Shown here: piece by piece, positions 1 through 7,663 of the stretch
How positions within the stretch are numbered: position 1 is the first letter of the stretch
Layout: the number at the start of each line of letters is the position of its first letter
From: AP-15 sp035570935
GTDB lineage: Bacteria; Pseudomonadota; Alphaproteobacteria; ATCC43930; CGMCC-115725
Reading direction: 5' to 3'
Assembly (NCBI GenBank): GCA_035570935.1
Contig: DATMKU010000037.1
Span: 1-13,452, forward strand
DNA length: 13,452 nucleotides
Made by a program: the position numbers and the translations under genes
Notes under the pieces: model-generated
Told to the model about the DNA's origin: nothing
Databases searched by the model: none
What the model saw: only the letters and a program-made list of their open reading frames with translations

Positions 1-910
1 CGGTGCCGGCATAGATGCCGAACAAGCCGCCGTCGCGGTAGCTGTGGGCGAAGCAATGGATCGTATAGACCAACCCCCGCTTTTCGCGGATCTCCTGAAA
101 CAGCCGTGACGACATGCCGCCGCCGAACGCGGTCGACAATACCGAGGCGGCGTAGAAGTCGGGGTCGGCGAGGGTCAGCCCGGGAAACCCCAGCACCAGG
201 TGCAGCTGCTCCAGATCGCGCTGTTCGCGCCGGTCGCCGCCGGCATAGCGCGCCGGCTCGGTGGCGGCCGGGCGGTCGGCGGGCATCCCGCCCAGCAGCT
301 TTTCCGCCAGCGCCGCGAACCGGTCGTGGTCGAGATTGCCGGCCGCCGCCAATACCATCCGCCGGGCGCCGTAATGGTCGCGCAGATAGGCGGTGACGTC
401 CTCGCGCCCGAGCCGGCGGATGATTTCCGGCCGGCCCAGCACCGGGCGGCCCATCGCCTGGTCGGGATAGGCGCATTCCTGGAAATGATCGAAGATGATG
501 TCGTCCGGGGTGTCGTTGGCCTGGCCGATCTCCTGCAGGATCACGGTGCGCTCGCGCTCCATCTCCTCGGCCTCGAAGGTCGAGTGCTGCAGGATGTCGG
601 CGAGGATGTCGAGCGCCAGCGGCACATCCTCCTTGAGCACCTTGGCGTAATAGGCGGTGCTCTCACGCGAGGTATATGCGTTGAGTTGGCCGCCGACCGC
701 CTCGATCTCCTCGGCGATGGCGAGCGCGCTGCGCCGCCTGGTGCCCTTGAACGCCATATGCTCGAGAAAGTGCGCCACGCCGTTGAGCTCGGCTGGCTCG
801 TGCCGGGTCCCGACATCGACCCAGATGCCGAGCGAGACGGTGTCGACGGTCTCGATCCGGTCGGTGGCGATTTGCATCCCGTTTTTCAGTTTCGACAGCT
901 CGATCGTCAT
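1..910 (-). CDS. M16 family zinc metallopeptidase (mitochondrial processing peptidase-like), C-terminus beyond the window
   Basis: Reading the minus strand from ATG at 910 gives an uninterrupted frame to the window edge, about 303 residues (MTIELSKLKNGMQIATD...). The inverted zinc motif HFLEH lies at residues 47-51, and a Glu in LQEI at about residue 127, some 76 residues later, fits the third zinc ligand of HxxEH-(74-76)-E. Conserved surroundings are NGVAHFLEHMAFKGT, LNAYTSRE and a YGARRMVLAAAGN strand. Family knowledge: M16B peptidases of this bacterial type are about 420-430 residues and degrade peptides or process precursors; the specific substrate is unknown. The ATG overlaps the thrC stop as ATGA, so the two genes are probably cotranscribed and translationally coupled. 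The last third, including the inactive second domain, lies outside the window. Family call is firm, substrate is not. Confidence 0.93.
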   Translation of the reverse strand, partial: MTIELSKLKNGMQIATDRIETVDTVSLGIWVDVGTRHEPAELNGVAHFLEHMAFKGTRRRSALAIAEEIEAVGGQLNAYTSRESTAYYAKVLKEDVPLALDILADILQHSTFEAEEMERERTVILQEIGQANDTPDDIIFDHFQECAYPDQAMGRPVLGRPEIIRRLGREDVTAYLRDHYGARRMVLAAAGNLDHDRFAALAEKLLGGMPADRPAATEPARYAGGDRREQRDLEQLHLVLGFPGLTLADPDFYAASVLSTAFGGGMSSRLFQEIREKRGLVYTIHCFAHSYRDGGLFGIYAGT

Positions 911-2343
911 TCGCTCTCCTCGCTGCGTCGGGCATGGCCGCGAATATAGCGCGTCACGGCTGCCTGATCGTTGGGCAAAACCGTTAGCCGCTCGCGCCGC
1001 TCGAACAGATCGCCGAGCACCTCAGGCAATGCCGGACGAATCCTCGTCGCGCGCTCGACCGCGTCGGGGAATTTTGCCGGGTGGGCGCAGGCGAGCGCCA
1101 CCATCGGGGCATCGCCGTCCACCGCGAGCGCGGCGCGCGCGGCACCGACCGCGACCGCGGTGTGGGGGTCGATCAGCACCCCCGATCGAGCATAGGTTTC
1201 GGCTATGGTTCGCATCGTTGCAGTGTCATCGACCTTGTGGGCGGAAAACAAGCCTTGCGCCGCGCGCCATTCCGCATCCGCCCGTGGCAGGGCGCCGGTG
1301 CGGCGAAAACTCGCGATCGCCTCGTCGACCGCGGCACCGTTACGGTCTTTCAGCTCGAACAGCAGACGTTCGAAATTGCTTGAGACCTGGATGTCCATGC
1401 TCGGGCTCAGGCTCGGCTCGACGGCGGCGATCGTCATCTCGCCATTGGCAATATAGCGAGCCAGGATATCGTTGCGGTTGGTCCCGATCACCAGACGCTC
1501 GACCGGTAGCCCCATGCGGCGCGCGATGTGGCCGGCATAGACATTGCCGAAATTGCCGGTCGGCACGCTGAACGAGATCCGACGGTATGGCGCGCCGAGG
1601 GCCGCGGCGGCGGCGAAGTAATACACCGTCTGCGCCGCGATCCGCGCCCAGTTGATCGAGTTGACCGCCGCGAGGTTGAGCGAATGGCGCAGTTGGGTAT
1701 CGGAGAACAGCGCTTTGACCAAATCCTGACAATCGTCGAAGGTGCCTTCGATCGCGATCGCGTGCGCGTTTGGCGCCTCGACCGTCGTCATCTGCCGGCG
1801 CTGCACCTCGGAGAGGCGGCCGCGCGGATAAAAGACAAAGATGTCGATCGCGTCGCGGTCGCGGCACGCTTCGAGCGCCGCCGAGCCGGTATCGCCGGAG
1901 GTGGCGCCGATGATTGTCACATGCTCGCGCCGCCGCGCCAACGCCGCGTCGAACAGCAGCCCGACCAATTGCAGCGCCAGGTCCTTAAACGCGAGGGTCG
2001 GGCCATGAAACAGCTCCAACAGCCACAACCGCTCGTCGAGCTGCACCAGCGGGGTCACCGCGGGATGGCGAAAGCCGCTGTAGGCCTGCGCTGCCATCCG
2101 CCGCAGCTCATCCGCCGCAAACGCGTCACCGGCGAAGAGCGTCATGATTCGCCCGGCCAGCTCGGCATAAGGCAGCCCGGCATGGCGACGCAGCGTGTCC
2201 TCCCCGAGGGAGGGCAAATGGTCCGGCACGTAAAGGCCGCCATCCGCGGCGAGCCCGGCCAACAGCACCTCGTCGAATGAGAGGGTGCGGGGTTGCGGCC
2301 GAGGGTCGCGGGTGCTGAGGTATCGCACGCAGTCGGATCCCAT
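907..2343 (-). CDS. thrC: Threonine synthase
   Basis: This 478-residue protein is the long-type, PLP-dependent threonine synthase that converts O-phospho-L-homoserine to threonine in the cytoplasm. Visible signatures are the N-terminal RYLSTR and LAADGGLYVP segments, the PLP lysine in LAFKD (K120), the phosphate-binding SGDTGSAALEA loop (149-159) and the PTGNFGN loop (about 261-267). Length fits the 460-480 residue family. The ATG at 2343 has no clear Shine-Dalgarno sequence; a GTG five codons later (2328, giving VRYLSTR) matches where family members usually begin and is a credible alternative start. The stop overlaps the start of the M16 peptidase gene by 4 bp, so the two are likely one operon. 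A molybdoenzyme subunit gene diverges from the 117-bp upstream gap, which must hold promoters for both directions. Confidence 0.96.
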   Translation of the reverse strand: MGSDCVRYLSTRDPRPQPRTLSFDEVLLAGLAADGGLYVPDHLPSLGEDTLRRHAGLPYAELAGRIMTLFAGDAFAADELRRMAAQAYSGFRHPAVTPLVQLDERLWLLELFHGPTLAFKDLALQLVGLLFDAALARRREHVTIIGATSGDTGSAALEACRDRDAIDIFVFYPRGRLSEVQRRQMTTVEAPNAHAIAIEGTFDDCQDLVKALFSDTQLRHSLNLAAVNSINWARIAAQTVYYFAAAAALGAPYRRISFSVPTGNFGNVYAGHIARRMGLPVERLVIGTNRNDILARYIANGEMTIAAVEPSLSPSMDIQVSSNFERLLFELKDRNGAAVDEAIASFRRTGALPRADAEWRAAQGLFSAHKVDDTATMRTIAETYARSGVLIDPHTAVAVGAARAALAVDGDAPMVALACAHPAKFPDAVERATRIRPALPEVLGDLFERRERLTVLPNDQAAVTRYIRGHARRSEESE

Positions 2344-2460
2344 AAAGATGGCTCGAACCTATCGCCCCACCCGCGCCGTCGCAACCCAGCGATGGAACAT
2401 CCAGCGAAGACGCACGGAAACGGAGCATCGGCGGCGTCCCGAGGCAACGCAGAGGCCGTA

Positions 2461-4797
2461 ATGAAGACCAACACCCTCGGTCATTCGGTCCGCCGCGTCG
2501 AGGACGAGCGGTTTCTGACCGGGCATGGTCGGTTTGTCGACGATTTCGACGTGCCCGGCGCGGCGCACGGCCATGTCTTGCGCTCGCCCCATGCTCATGC
2601 CGTGATCGAGCGCATCGAGCCGGCCGCGGCGCAATCGGCGCCGGGCGTGCTAGGTGTCTTTACCGAAAGCGATCTTGCCGCCGACGGCATCGGCCCCTTG
2701 CCCTGCGTCGCCCAAATCGCGACCGTCGACCCGCTGATTGTACCGCCGCGCTTTGCATTGGCGCGCGGGCGGGTGCGGCACGCCGGCGATCCAGTCGCCT
2801 TTGTCGTCGCCGAGAGCCGCGAGCAGGCGCGCGACGCCGCCGAACGCGTCGCGATCGACTATCGCGCGCTCGATGCCGTCACCGAGGCACGCGTCGCGTT
2901 GATGCCGGGAGCCCCGCAAATCTGGGACGAGGCGCCCGGCAATCTTTGCTTCCGTTTCCAGCGCGGTGACAAGTCCGCGACCGGGGCGGCCTTCGCCGGC
3001 GCCGCGCATGTCGTCGAGATCACGCTCGTCAACAACCGGGTGGTGCCGACGCCGATCGAGCCGCGCGCCGCGATCGGCCGCTATGATGCCGACGCCGGCA
3101 CCCGGCACCTGCTGCTGACCGGTCAAGGCGTCCACGGCATCCGCAATCAGCTAGCAAATGCCGTCTTTCATCTGCCTGAGGCGCGCATCCACCTGACTGC
3201 GCCCGATGTCGGCGGCGGCTTTGGCATGAAGAATTTCCTCTATCCCGAATGGGTGCTGGTGCTGTGGGCGGCGCGACGGCTCGGCCGCCCGGTCCGCTGG
3301 GTCGCCGAGCGCGGCGAGGAATTTGTCAGTGCCGCACAGGGTCGCGACAACCATACTTGGGCGCGGCTCGCGCTCGACAGCGACGGCCGCTTTCTGGCGC
3401 TCGACGTGGCGACAATCGCCAATCTCGGCGCCTATCTGTCGTCGAACGGGCCCGGCAGCTCGACCAATTCGCCGGCGACGGCGATGGGCGGCGTTTATGC
3501 CATCCCGCAAGTGTTTATGGAGGTGCGCGGTGCCTTTACCAATACGGTGCCGATCGACGCCTATCGCGGCGCCGGCAAACCCGAAGCCAACTACTTGATT
3601 GAGCGGCTGGTCGATCTTGCCGCCCGCCGGCTCGCGATCGCCCCGGCGAGCCTGCGTCGGCGCAACCTGATCGGCCAATTCCCCTACCGCAGCGCGCTCG
3701 GGATGACCATCGACTGCGGGCGGTTCACGGCCAATCTCGACGACGCGGCGACGCTCGCCGCGGGCTTTGCCGAGCGCCGCGCGGCAGCGGCGGAGCACGG
3801 CCGGTTGCGCGGCCTCGGCTTTGGCTGCTTTCTCGAAACTGCGCGCGGCGCCCCGAACGAGGGTGCGGAAATCCGCTTCGACCGCGACGGCACGGTCGCG
3901 CTGGTGCTCGGCACCCAGTCGAACGGCCAGGGCCACGAGACCAGCTATCCGCAGATCGCCGCTGCGCTACTTGGTCTGCCGCTCGACAGTTTTCGCTATA
4001 TCCAGGCCGACACGCGGCTCGTGCGCGAAGGTGCGGGGCATGGCGGTGCGCGCTCGATGCATCTTGGCGGCGGCGCGCTCTTCAAGGCGGCCGAGGCGGT
4101 CGTCGCCAAGGGCCGGGCGATCGCCGCCGGGCTGCTGCAGGCCGACGCCGCCGAAATCGTCTTTTCCGAGGGCCATTTCACCGTCCGCGGGACCGAGCGC
4201 ACGATCGACTTGATCTCGGTTGGCCGCGCCGCCGCCGATCCAGCAAACCTGCCCGAAGGCATCGAACCCGGCCTCGACAGTCACGTTTTCAACCGCTGCG
4301 ACCTCGTCACCTTCCCCAATGGCTGCCATCTCGCCGAAGTCGAGATCGACCCCGAGACCGGTGCGGTCACCCTCGAACGCTATGCTGCGGTCGATGATTA
4401 CGGCCGCCTGGTCAATCCGCTGCTGACAACGGGCCAGGTCCAGGGCGGCGTAGCGCAGGGCATCGGCCAGGCATTGCTCGAACACACGGTTTACGATGCG
4501 CAATCGGGCCAGCTGGCGAGCGGCTCGCTGTTGGATTACGCATTGCCGCGCGCCGACGATCTGCCGTGGCTCGAAATCACCCTCAACGAACTGCCGACCA
4601 CCGCGAACCCACTCGGCGTCAAAGGCTCGGGTCAAGCCGGGGCGATCGCCGCGCCGCAGACCATCCTCAACGCGATTCTCGACGCGCTCGCCCCGCTCGG
4701 CATCGAACATATTGACATGCCCGCCACCCCCGAGCGGGTCTGGCGCGCGATCCGCGCCGCGGCAGCGATGCCGGCGTGCCGGGAAGCGAGAAGTTAG
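2461..4797 (+). CDS. Xanthine dehydrogenase family molybdopterin-binding (large) subunit, CoxL-like form II type
   Basis: The 778-residue product is a molybdenum hydroxylase large subunit. Seen: N-terminal VRRVEDERFLTGHGRFVDD (a/b hammerhead domain), VGGGFGMK at 250-257, AYRGAGKPE at 367-375, a molybdopterin-contacting QSNGQGHETS segment, GGARSMHLGGGA, and KGSGQAGAIA near the C-terminus. The AYRGAGK loop is the form II pattern; true CO dehydrogenase (CoxL) has AYxCSFR, so CO is an unlikely substrate. Position 725 is Gln (CAA at 4633-4635) where the catalytic Glu of KGxGEAG is expected. Such enzymes normally need FAD and 2Fe-2S subunits; none is encoded nearby. The frame is open from 2293, but ATG 2461 is preceded by a GAGG-type ribosome site and begins at the conserved N-terminus. 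Substrate unknown. Confidence 0.9.
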   Translation: MKTNTLGHSVRRVEDERFLTGHGRFVDDFDVPGAAHGHVLRSPHAHAVIERIEPAAAQSAPGVLGVFTESDLAADGIGPLPCVAQIATVDPLIVPPRFALARGRVRHAGDPVAFVVAESREQARDAAERVAIDYRALDAVTEARVALMPGAPQIWDEAPGNLCFRFQRGDKSATGAAFAGAAHVVEITLVNNRVVPTPIEPRAAIGRYDADAGTRHLLLTGQGVHGIRNQLANAVFHLPEARIHLTAPDVGGGFGMKNFLYPEWVLVLWAARRLGRPVRWVAERGEEFVSAAQGRDNHTWARLALDSDGRFLALDVATIANLGAYLSSNGPGSSTNSPATAMGGVYAIPQVFMEVRGAFTNTVPIDAYRGAGKPEANYLIERLVDLAARRLAIAPASLRRRNLIGQFPYRSALGMTIDCGRFTANLDDAATLAAGFAERRAAAAEHGRLRGLGFGCFLETARGAPNEGAEIRFDRDGTVALVLGTQSNGQGHETSYPQIAAALLGLPLDSFRYIQADTRLVREGAGHGGARSMHLGGGALFKAAEAVVAKGRAIAAGLLQADAAEIVFSEGHFTVRGTERTIDLISVGRAAADPANLPEGIEPGLDSHVFNRCDLVTFPNGCHLAEVEIDPETGAVTLERYAAVDDYGRLVNPLLTTGQVQGGVAQGIGQALLEHTVYDAQSGQLASGSLLDYALPRADDLPWLEITLNELPTTANPLGVKGSGQAGAIAAPQTILNAILDALAPLGIEHIDMPATPERVWRAIRAAAAMPACREARS

Positions 4798-4869
4798 GTT
4801 ATCGGTTGCATTGCGACGCCTAAATCTGTTCCCTTACGCGAGCGCTCGGGCGCAGCCACAGGGATAACC

Positions 4870-5106
4870 ATGCGGGCTTTGGTCGGCCTTTATCTGGTCA
4901 TCGGGATTGTAATGCTGGCGATTGGTTTCCTGCTTCCCGGGCCTTGCGAGGACCGCAACACCGACATCGTCAGCAACGTCGTCTTTGTGCTGACCTGGCC
5001 GGTTGGGCTCTATGCCGAGGTCTATCACGGCCAATATTCGGTGCGCGACTGGCTGCACGCGCAAGCCTGTCGCGGCGGCGACGGCCTCGGAAGCAAGAAG
5101 ATCTAG
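4870..5106 (+). CDS. Small two-helix membrane protein of unknown function
   Basis: A 78-residue protein starts at ATG 4870 with AGGG-like purines about 7 nt upstream. Residues 3-24 form a strongly hydrophobic segment (LVGLYLVIGIVMLAIGFLLP), followed by a short polar stretch (CEDRNTD) and a second hydrophobic segment at about 34-50 (VSNVVFVLTWPVGLYAEVY), then a basic and glycine-rich tail. It is therefore probably an inner-membrane protein with a short periplasmic loop holding one Cys. I do not recognise a named family. It lies 72 bp after the molybdoenzyme gene on the same strand and meets hemC tail to tail, sharing CTAG at 5103-5106 for both stop codons. The hydrophobic pattern and a reading frame filling the gap exactly support it as real. 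Confidence 0.72.
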   Translation: MRALVGLYLVIGIVMLAIGFLLPGPCEDRNTDIVSNVVFVLTWPVGLYAEVYHGQYSVRDWLHAQACRGGDGLGSKKI

Positions 5107-6044
5107 CGCTGATCGAGCCCGAATTCGGGGCCGGCGCGGCGGCGTAGCTCCTCGCCGAGCGAGGCGCCGATCGCGGCGGCATCGGCGATGTCGCCCGAAC
5201 CGCGGGCGCGGATCTCGGCGCTGCCGTCGGGGATCAACAGCAACCCCTCGATCGTCAGCCGATTTCCAGCGGCTTCGGCAAGGGCGGCTATCGGGGTGTG
5301 GCAGGAGCCGTCGAGCACCATTAGCATCGCGCGCTCGGCGGCAGCACAGGCCGCACTCGGCCTATCGTCCAGCGGCGCCAGGAGCTCGCGCGCTTTGGCG
5401 TCGCCGGCGCGGCATTCGACCGCGAGTGCACCCTGGCCGACTGCCGGCAACATGACCTCGCGCGGCAAAATCTCGGTCGCGAGATGCGCGAGACCGATCC
5501 GCTGTAATCCGCACAACGCCAGCAAAGTCGCGTCGACCTCGCCCGCTTCAAGCTTGCGAATACGGGTGTTGGCGTTACCGCGCAACGGCACGACACGAAG
5601 GTCGGGCCGCAACCGCAGCAATTGCGCCTGCCGCCGCAACGAGGCGGTGCCGACAACCGCACCCGCCGGCAGCTCCGCGAGGCTCGCCGACGTTGATGAC
5701 AAGAACGCGTCGCGCGGGTCGTCGCGCGGCGGGATGCAGGCGATCTCGACCCCGTCCGGCAGCCAGGTTTCGAGATCCTTCAGCGAATGCACCGCAAGAT
5801 CGACGCGCCCGTCGCGTAACGCCTCGTCGATCTCCTTGGCGAACAAGCCCTTGCCGCCGATGTCGGCGAGCGGCCGGTCCTGAACCCGGTCGCCGGTGGT
5901 GCGGATCGTAACGATCTCGACGATCCCCGGTGCGGCGAGCTCGGGATGCGCCGTCAGCAGGCGGTCGCGCACCAGTTCGGTCTGGCGCAGCGCCATCGGG
6001 CTGCCGCGCGTTCCGATGCGCAAAGGCCGCGGCGCCGTCGACAT
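5103..6044 (-). CDS. hemC: Hydroxymethylbilane synthase (porphobilinogen deaminase)
   Basis: The 313-residue cytoplasmic enzyme polymerises four porphobilinogen units into hydroxymethylbilane in tetrapyrrole (heme) synthesis. Seen: N-terminal LRIGTRGSPMALRQTE (8-23), the IRTTGDRVQDRPLADIGGKG segment (47-66), VHSLKD with the catalytic Asp at 90, GTASLRRQAQLLRLRPDL (132-149), PLRGNANTRIRKL, and GSCHTPIAA, whose Cys248 should carry the dipyrromethane cofactor. Length is normal. The ATG at 6044 has GAGGAG about 9 nt upstream, supporting the start. Many alphaproteobacteria have hemD or tsaD beside hemC; neither is seen here, so the gene stands alone in this window. Its stop overlaps that of the convergent small membrane protein gene. 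Confidence 0.97.
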   Translation of the reverse strand: MSTAPRPLRIGTRGSPMALRQTELVRDRLLTAHPELAAPGIVEIVTIRTTGDRVQDRPLADIGGKGLFAKEIDEALRDGRVDLAVHSLKDLETWLPDGVEIACIPPRDDPRDAFLSSTSASLAELPAGAVVGTASLRRQAQLLRLRPDLRVVPLRGNANTRIRKLEAGEVDATLLALCGLQRIGLAHLATEILPREVMLPAVGQGALAVECRAGDAKARELLAPLDDRPSAACAAAERAMLMVLDGSCHTPIAALAEAAGNRLTIEGLLLIPDGSAEIRARGSGDIADAAAIGASLGEELRRRAGPEFGLDQR

Positions 6045-6112
6045 CTTCCTAGACTCCTCTTAGCCCACCCGTTTGCCGTTTTAAACCGCGGCGGAGGCAA
6101 TGTCTCATTTCG

Positions 6113-6157
6113 CACCGGGTCACAGCCCGGTGAGCCTCGCGCCGCAATTTTGCGGCG
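6113..6157. promoter_or_regulatory. Two consecutive GC-rich hairpins between hemC and the broken membrane-protein gene
   Basis: Two inverted repeats sit 7 bp apart in the 204-bp divergent gap. The first has perfect 7-bp arms CACCGGG/CCCGGTG at 6113-6119 and 6126-6132 around a 6-nt loop. The second has perfect 8-bp arms CGCCGCAA/TTGCGGCG at 6140-6147 and 6150-6157 around TT. They could fold in RNA of either strand: about 70 nt upstream of the hemC start on the minus strand, or about 90 nt upstream of ATG 6249 on the plus strand. There is no long T-run beside them, so an intrinsic terminator is not clearly supported. A leader structure, or a binding site for a dimeric protein, are the alternatives. 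Function is not known. Confidence 0.4.
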
Positions 6158-6248
6158 AGTGTGAAGACGATCACAGCATAACCTCCGAAAGCCGCGCTGA
6201 CATATGCCGCGCCGGGCAGGCCGCGGTGCCAATCCCGAGGAGCAGCAA

Positions 6249-6473
6249 ATGCGGTTCCTGTCATCGCTGTCGCCGCCCGATATCCTTCGACAGCTGCGCG
6301 AAGGCGAGGAATCCTCCACCTTCGAACGGTTGAGCCGCTCGCGACACGTCGCGGATCTGCGTCTGATCTTCTCGGTCACGGTCATTATTATGATTGTGGC
6401 ATCCATGTTCGCCTTGATGTTCTGTTTCGAGCATCAAGTGATCAGTAATTGGAAAAGCATCCAGTCGCGATAG
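6249..6473 (+). CDS. N-terminal fragment of the disrupted membrane protein, or a separate 74-residue single-helix protein
   Basis: This short frame starts at an ATG with a good ribosome site (GAGGAG, 6-nt spacing), which argues that it is translated. It encodes an amphipathic, charged N-terminus (SPPDILRQLREGEESSTFER), then one transmembrane helix at about residues 40-62 (LIFSVTVIIMIVASMFALMF), then SNWKSIQSR before TAG. Because coding-like sequence with a second membrane helix continues in the same frame directly after the TAG, I read it as the 5' piece of the broken gene. If the stop is genuine it could still give a stable one-helix membrane peptide. Confidence 0.5.
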   Translation: MRFLSSLSPPDILRQLREGEESSTFERLSRSRHVADLRLIFSVTVIIMIVASMFALMFCFEHQVISNWKSIQSR

Positions 6474-6736
6474 AGCGGCTGGATCTGGGCGCAGCTGGTC
6501 TTCTCGGCGATTGGCGACAGCGGCGCGTTCATCGGCGCGGTCGGGGCGGTGGGCTGCGGCGTGCTCGCCTGGACCTATCAGACCGGCAGCGCGCGTCTCG
6601 GGGTGGTGGATTTATTCGCCTGCGAGATCGCGACGCTCTGCCGGGTTGCCGCGGTGGTCGACATGGTGCCGCGCTACATCGCGCTGTTTTACGCGGACCG
6701 GCGGCGCCGGAGCAGCGGCAGGCCATCGATGGCGAC

Positions 6737-7333
6737 ATGCCGGCCGACGGCGCCCGCTTCACCTCGCAGGAGAGCTATTTCCCGGTGTTTGATTCTTCGG
6801 TCAAGGATCTGCAGGCGCTCGAAGCCGATGTCGTCGACAACGCCACCGCATTTTACACCTACATGAAAGTAATGAGGGATTCGCTGCGTAAGCTGGCGGA
6901 AATCCACCCCTCGACCGGCACCGGCCGTGTCGACGGGTGGCATCGCGCGATCTGCAACGTCGTGTACATGCAGTTTCTCGGGCTCGAAAGCGCGCGCAAA
7001 GCGATCAATGACCTGGTCGAGTTCGAACCGACCCGAGCCGAAAACACTTTTACCATCCTGCTGAGCGAGCTGGTGGCCTACGCCTTTCTGCGCGAACAAT
7101 TCACCGGCGATTTGAAACAACGAAGACTGGAGGCGCGCGACGAGCACTACCGCCGCGAGATCCCCGATCTTTACGACGAGTTGCAGCAGAGAACCGGAAA
7201 GCAATGGGACAAGGCCAAGGATGTTGCCGCTGAGGTCATGAAGCGCCATGCCGAGATTTTTACGGTCGACGCCGCGCCGCCTAGTCGTTCGCCGGAATGG
7301 ACGTTTGCCGAGGCATCAGTCCGGCCGGGATGA
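6737..7333 (+). CDS. C-terminal fragment of the disrupted hypothetical protein
   Basis: This frame holds the best-preserved soluble part of the broken gene, about 198 residues from ATG 6737. It is rich in charged helices, for example VVDNATAFYTYMKVMRDSLR, FLGLESARKAINDLVEFEP, TILLSELVAYAFLREQF and RRLEARDEHYRREIPDLYDE. The frame is open back to ATG 6449, but the residues encoded from 6449 to about 6700 are arginine/glycine-rich and look like the wrong frame of the membrane-helix region, so a start at 6449 is not credible. ATG 6737 lacks a clear ribosome site. No enzymatic motif is recognised. The helical content suggests a cytoplasmic protein-interaction or regulatory domain, but that is only inference. 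Confidence 0.5.
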   Translation: MPADGARFTSQESYFPVFDSSVKDLQALEADVVDNATAFYTYMKVMRDSLRKLAEIHPSTGTGRVDGWHRAICNVVYMQFLGLESARKAINDLVEFEPTRAENTFTILLSELVAYAFLREQFTGDLKQRRLEARDEHYRREIPDLYDELQQRTGKQWDKAKDVAAEVMKRHAEIFTVDAAPPSRSPEWTFAEASVRPG

Positions 7334-7663
7334 CTTTTCCGGTCAACGCGCCACGCTCGCCCGATCGAAATATTCGAATGTGGGGAGCGGCGCTCGTTGT
7401 CGGACCCGCAGGCAAGGCGATTCGCCCGGCGGTTCGCCAATTTCGGTCGGGATCAGGTCGCGGAGGACGATTGCGGCAGGCGTCGGGACGAACGCGATGA
7501 GGAGCGATCAGAGCTGCCGCGCCGGCGCCCGCGGCTGCCGCCTTGACGCGCGCATAGAGCGACAACCCGCGGCCGGACTTTTGCCACATCGACCATCCGT
7601 TACGAGCGCCGGCAAGTTACGTACCGCTGCATCGGCGACCCGGCGTTGCTATATTTGAGGCCG
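7334..7663 (+). other. 330-bp gap before uvrD with a 70-codon open stretch but no start codon
   Basis: No gene with a start codon and coding character was found here. The frame of the preceding fragment stays open after its TGA for 70 codons to TGA at 7544-7546 and contains an arginine/aspartate-rich, protein-like string (SDPQARRFARRFANFGRDQV). This could be a further piece of the decayed upstream gene or a remnant of a second one. The last 100 bp before the helicase start must contain its promoter; TATATT at 7649-7654 lies too close to the start codon to serve as its -10 element, so I assign no promoter. Confidence 0.35.

Larger units (their letters stand above)
6249..7333 (+). pseudogene. 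Disrupted gene for a membrane-anchored hypothetical protein (in-frame TAG plus frameshift)
   Basis: Three stretches read as one protein of about 360 residues if two defects are ignored. From ATG 6249 (GAGGAG 6 nt upstream) the frame runs 74 codons to TAG at 6471-6473. Past that stop the same frame continues as sensible protein: a second hydrophobic helix (AFIGAVGAVGCGVLAWTYQT) and then LGVVDLFACEIATLCRVAAV up to about 6700. There the sense moves to the frame shifted by -1/+2 and continues as FTSQESYFPVFDSSVKDLQ to TGA 7331-7333. The layout, two N-terminal membrane helices followed by a helical cytoplasmic domain ending in basic helices, is known to me from uncharacterised alphaproteobacterial proteins, but I cannot name a family. 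No slippery heptamer is visible near 6690, so programmed frameshifting is not favoured. Sequencing error is the main alternative to a real pseudogene. Confidence 0.62.

Noticed and set aside
200..949. 249-codon plus-strand frame over the M16 peptidase
   Set aside because: The minus-strand frame has the HFLEH zinc motif; this frame is its complement.
3151..4710. Two long minus-strand frames (3151-3936 and 3967-4710) opposite the molybdoenzyme gene
   Set aside because: They mirror its codon pattern, have no motifs and overlap a gene with clear family signatures.
2461..4797. Aerobic carbon monoxide dehydrogenase (coxL)
   Set aside because: The active-site loop is AYRGAGK, not AYxCSFR, and no CoxM or CoxS gene is adjacent.
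6049..6264. 71-codon minus-strand frame just upstream of hemC with one hydrophobic segment
   Set aside because: No ribosome site, overlaps the hairpins and the better-supported start at 6249, and its second half has no protein character.
6680..6710. Programmed -1 frameshifting in the broken membrane gene
   Set aside because: No X-XXY-YYZ slippery heptamer is visible in the required frame, and an upstream stop codon also interrupts the gene.
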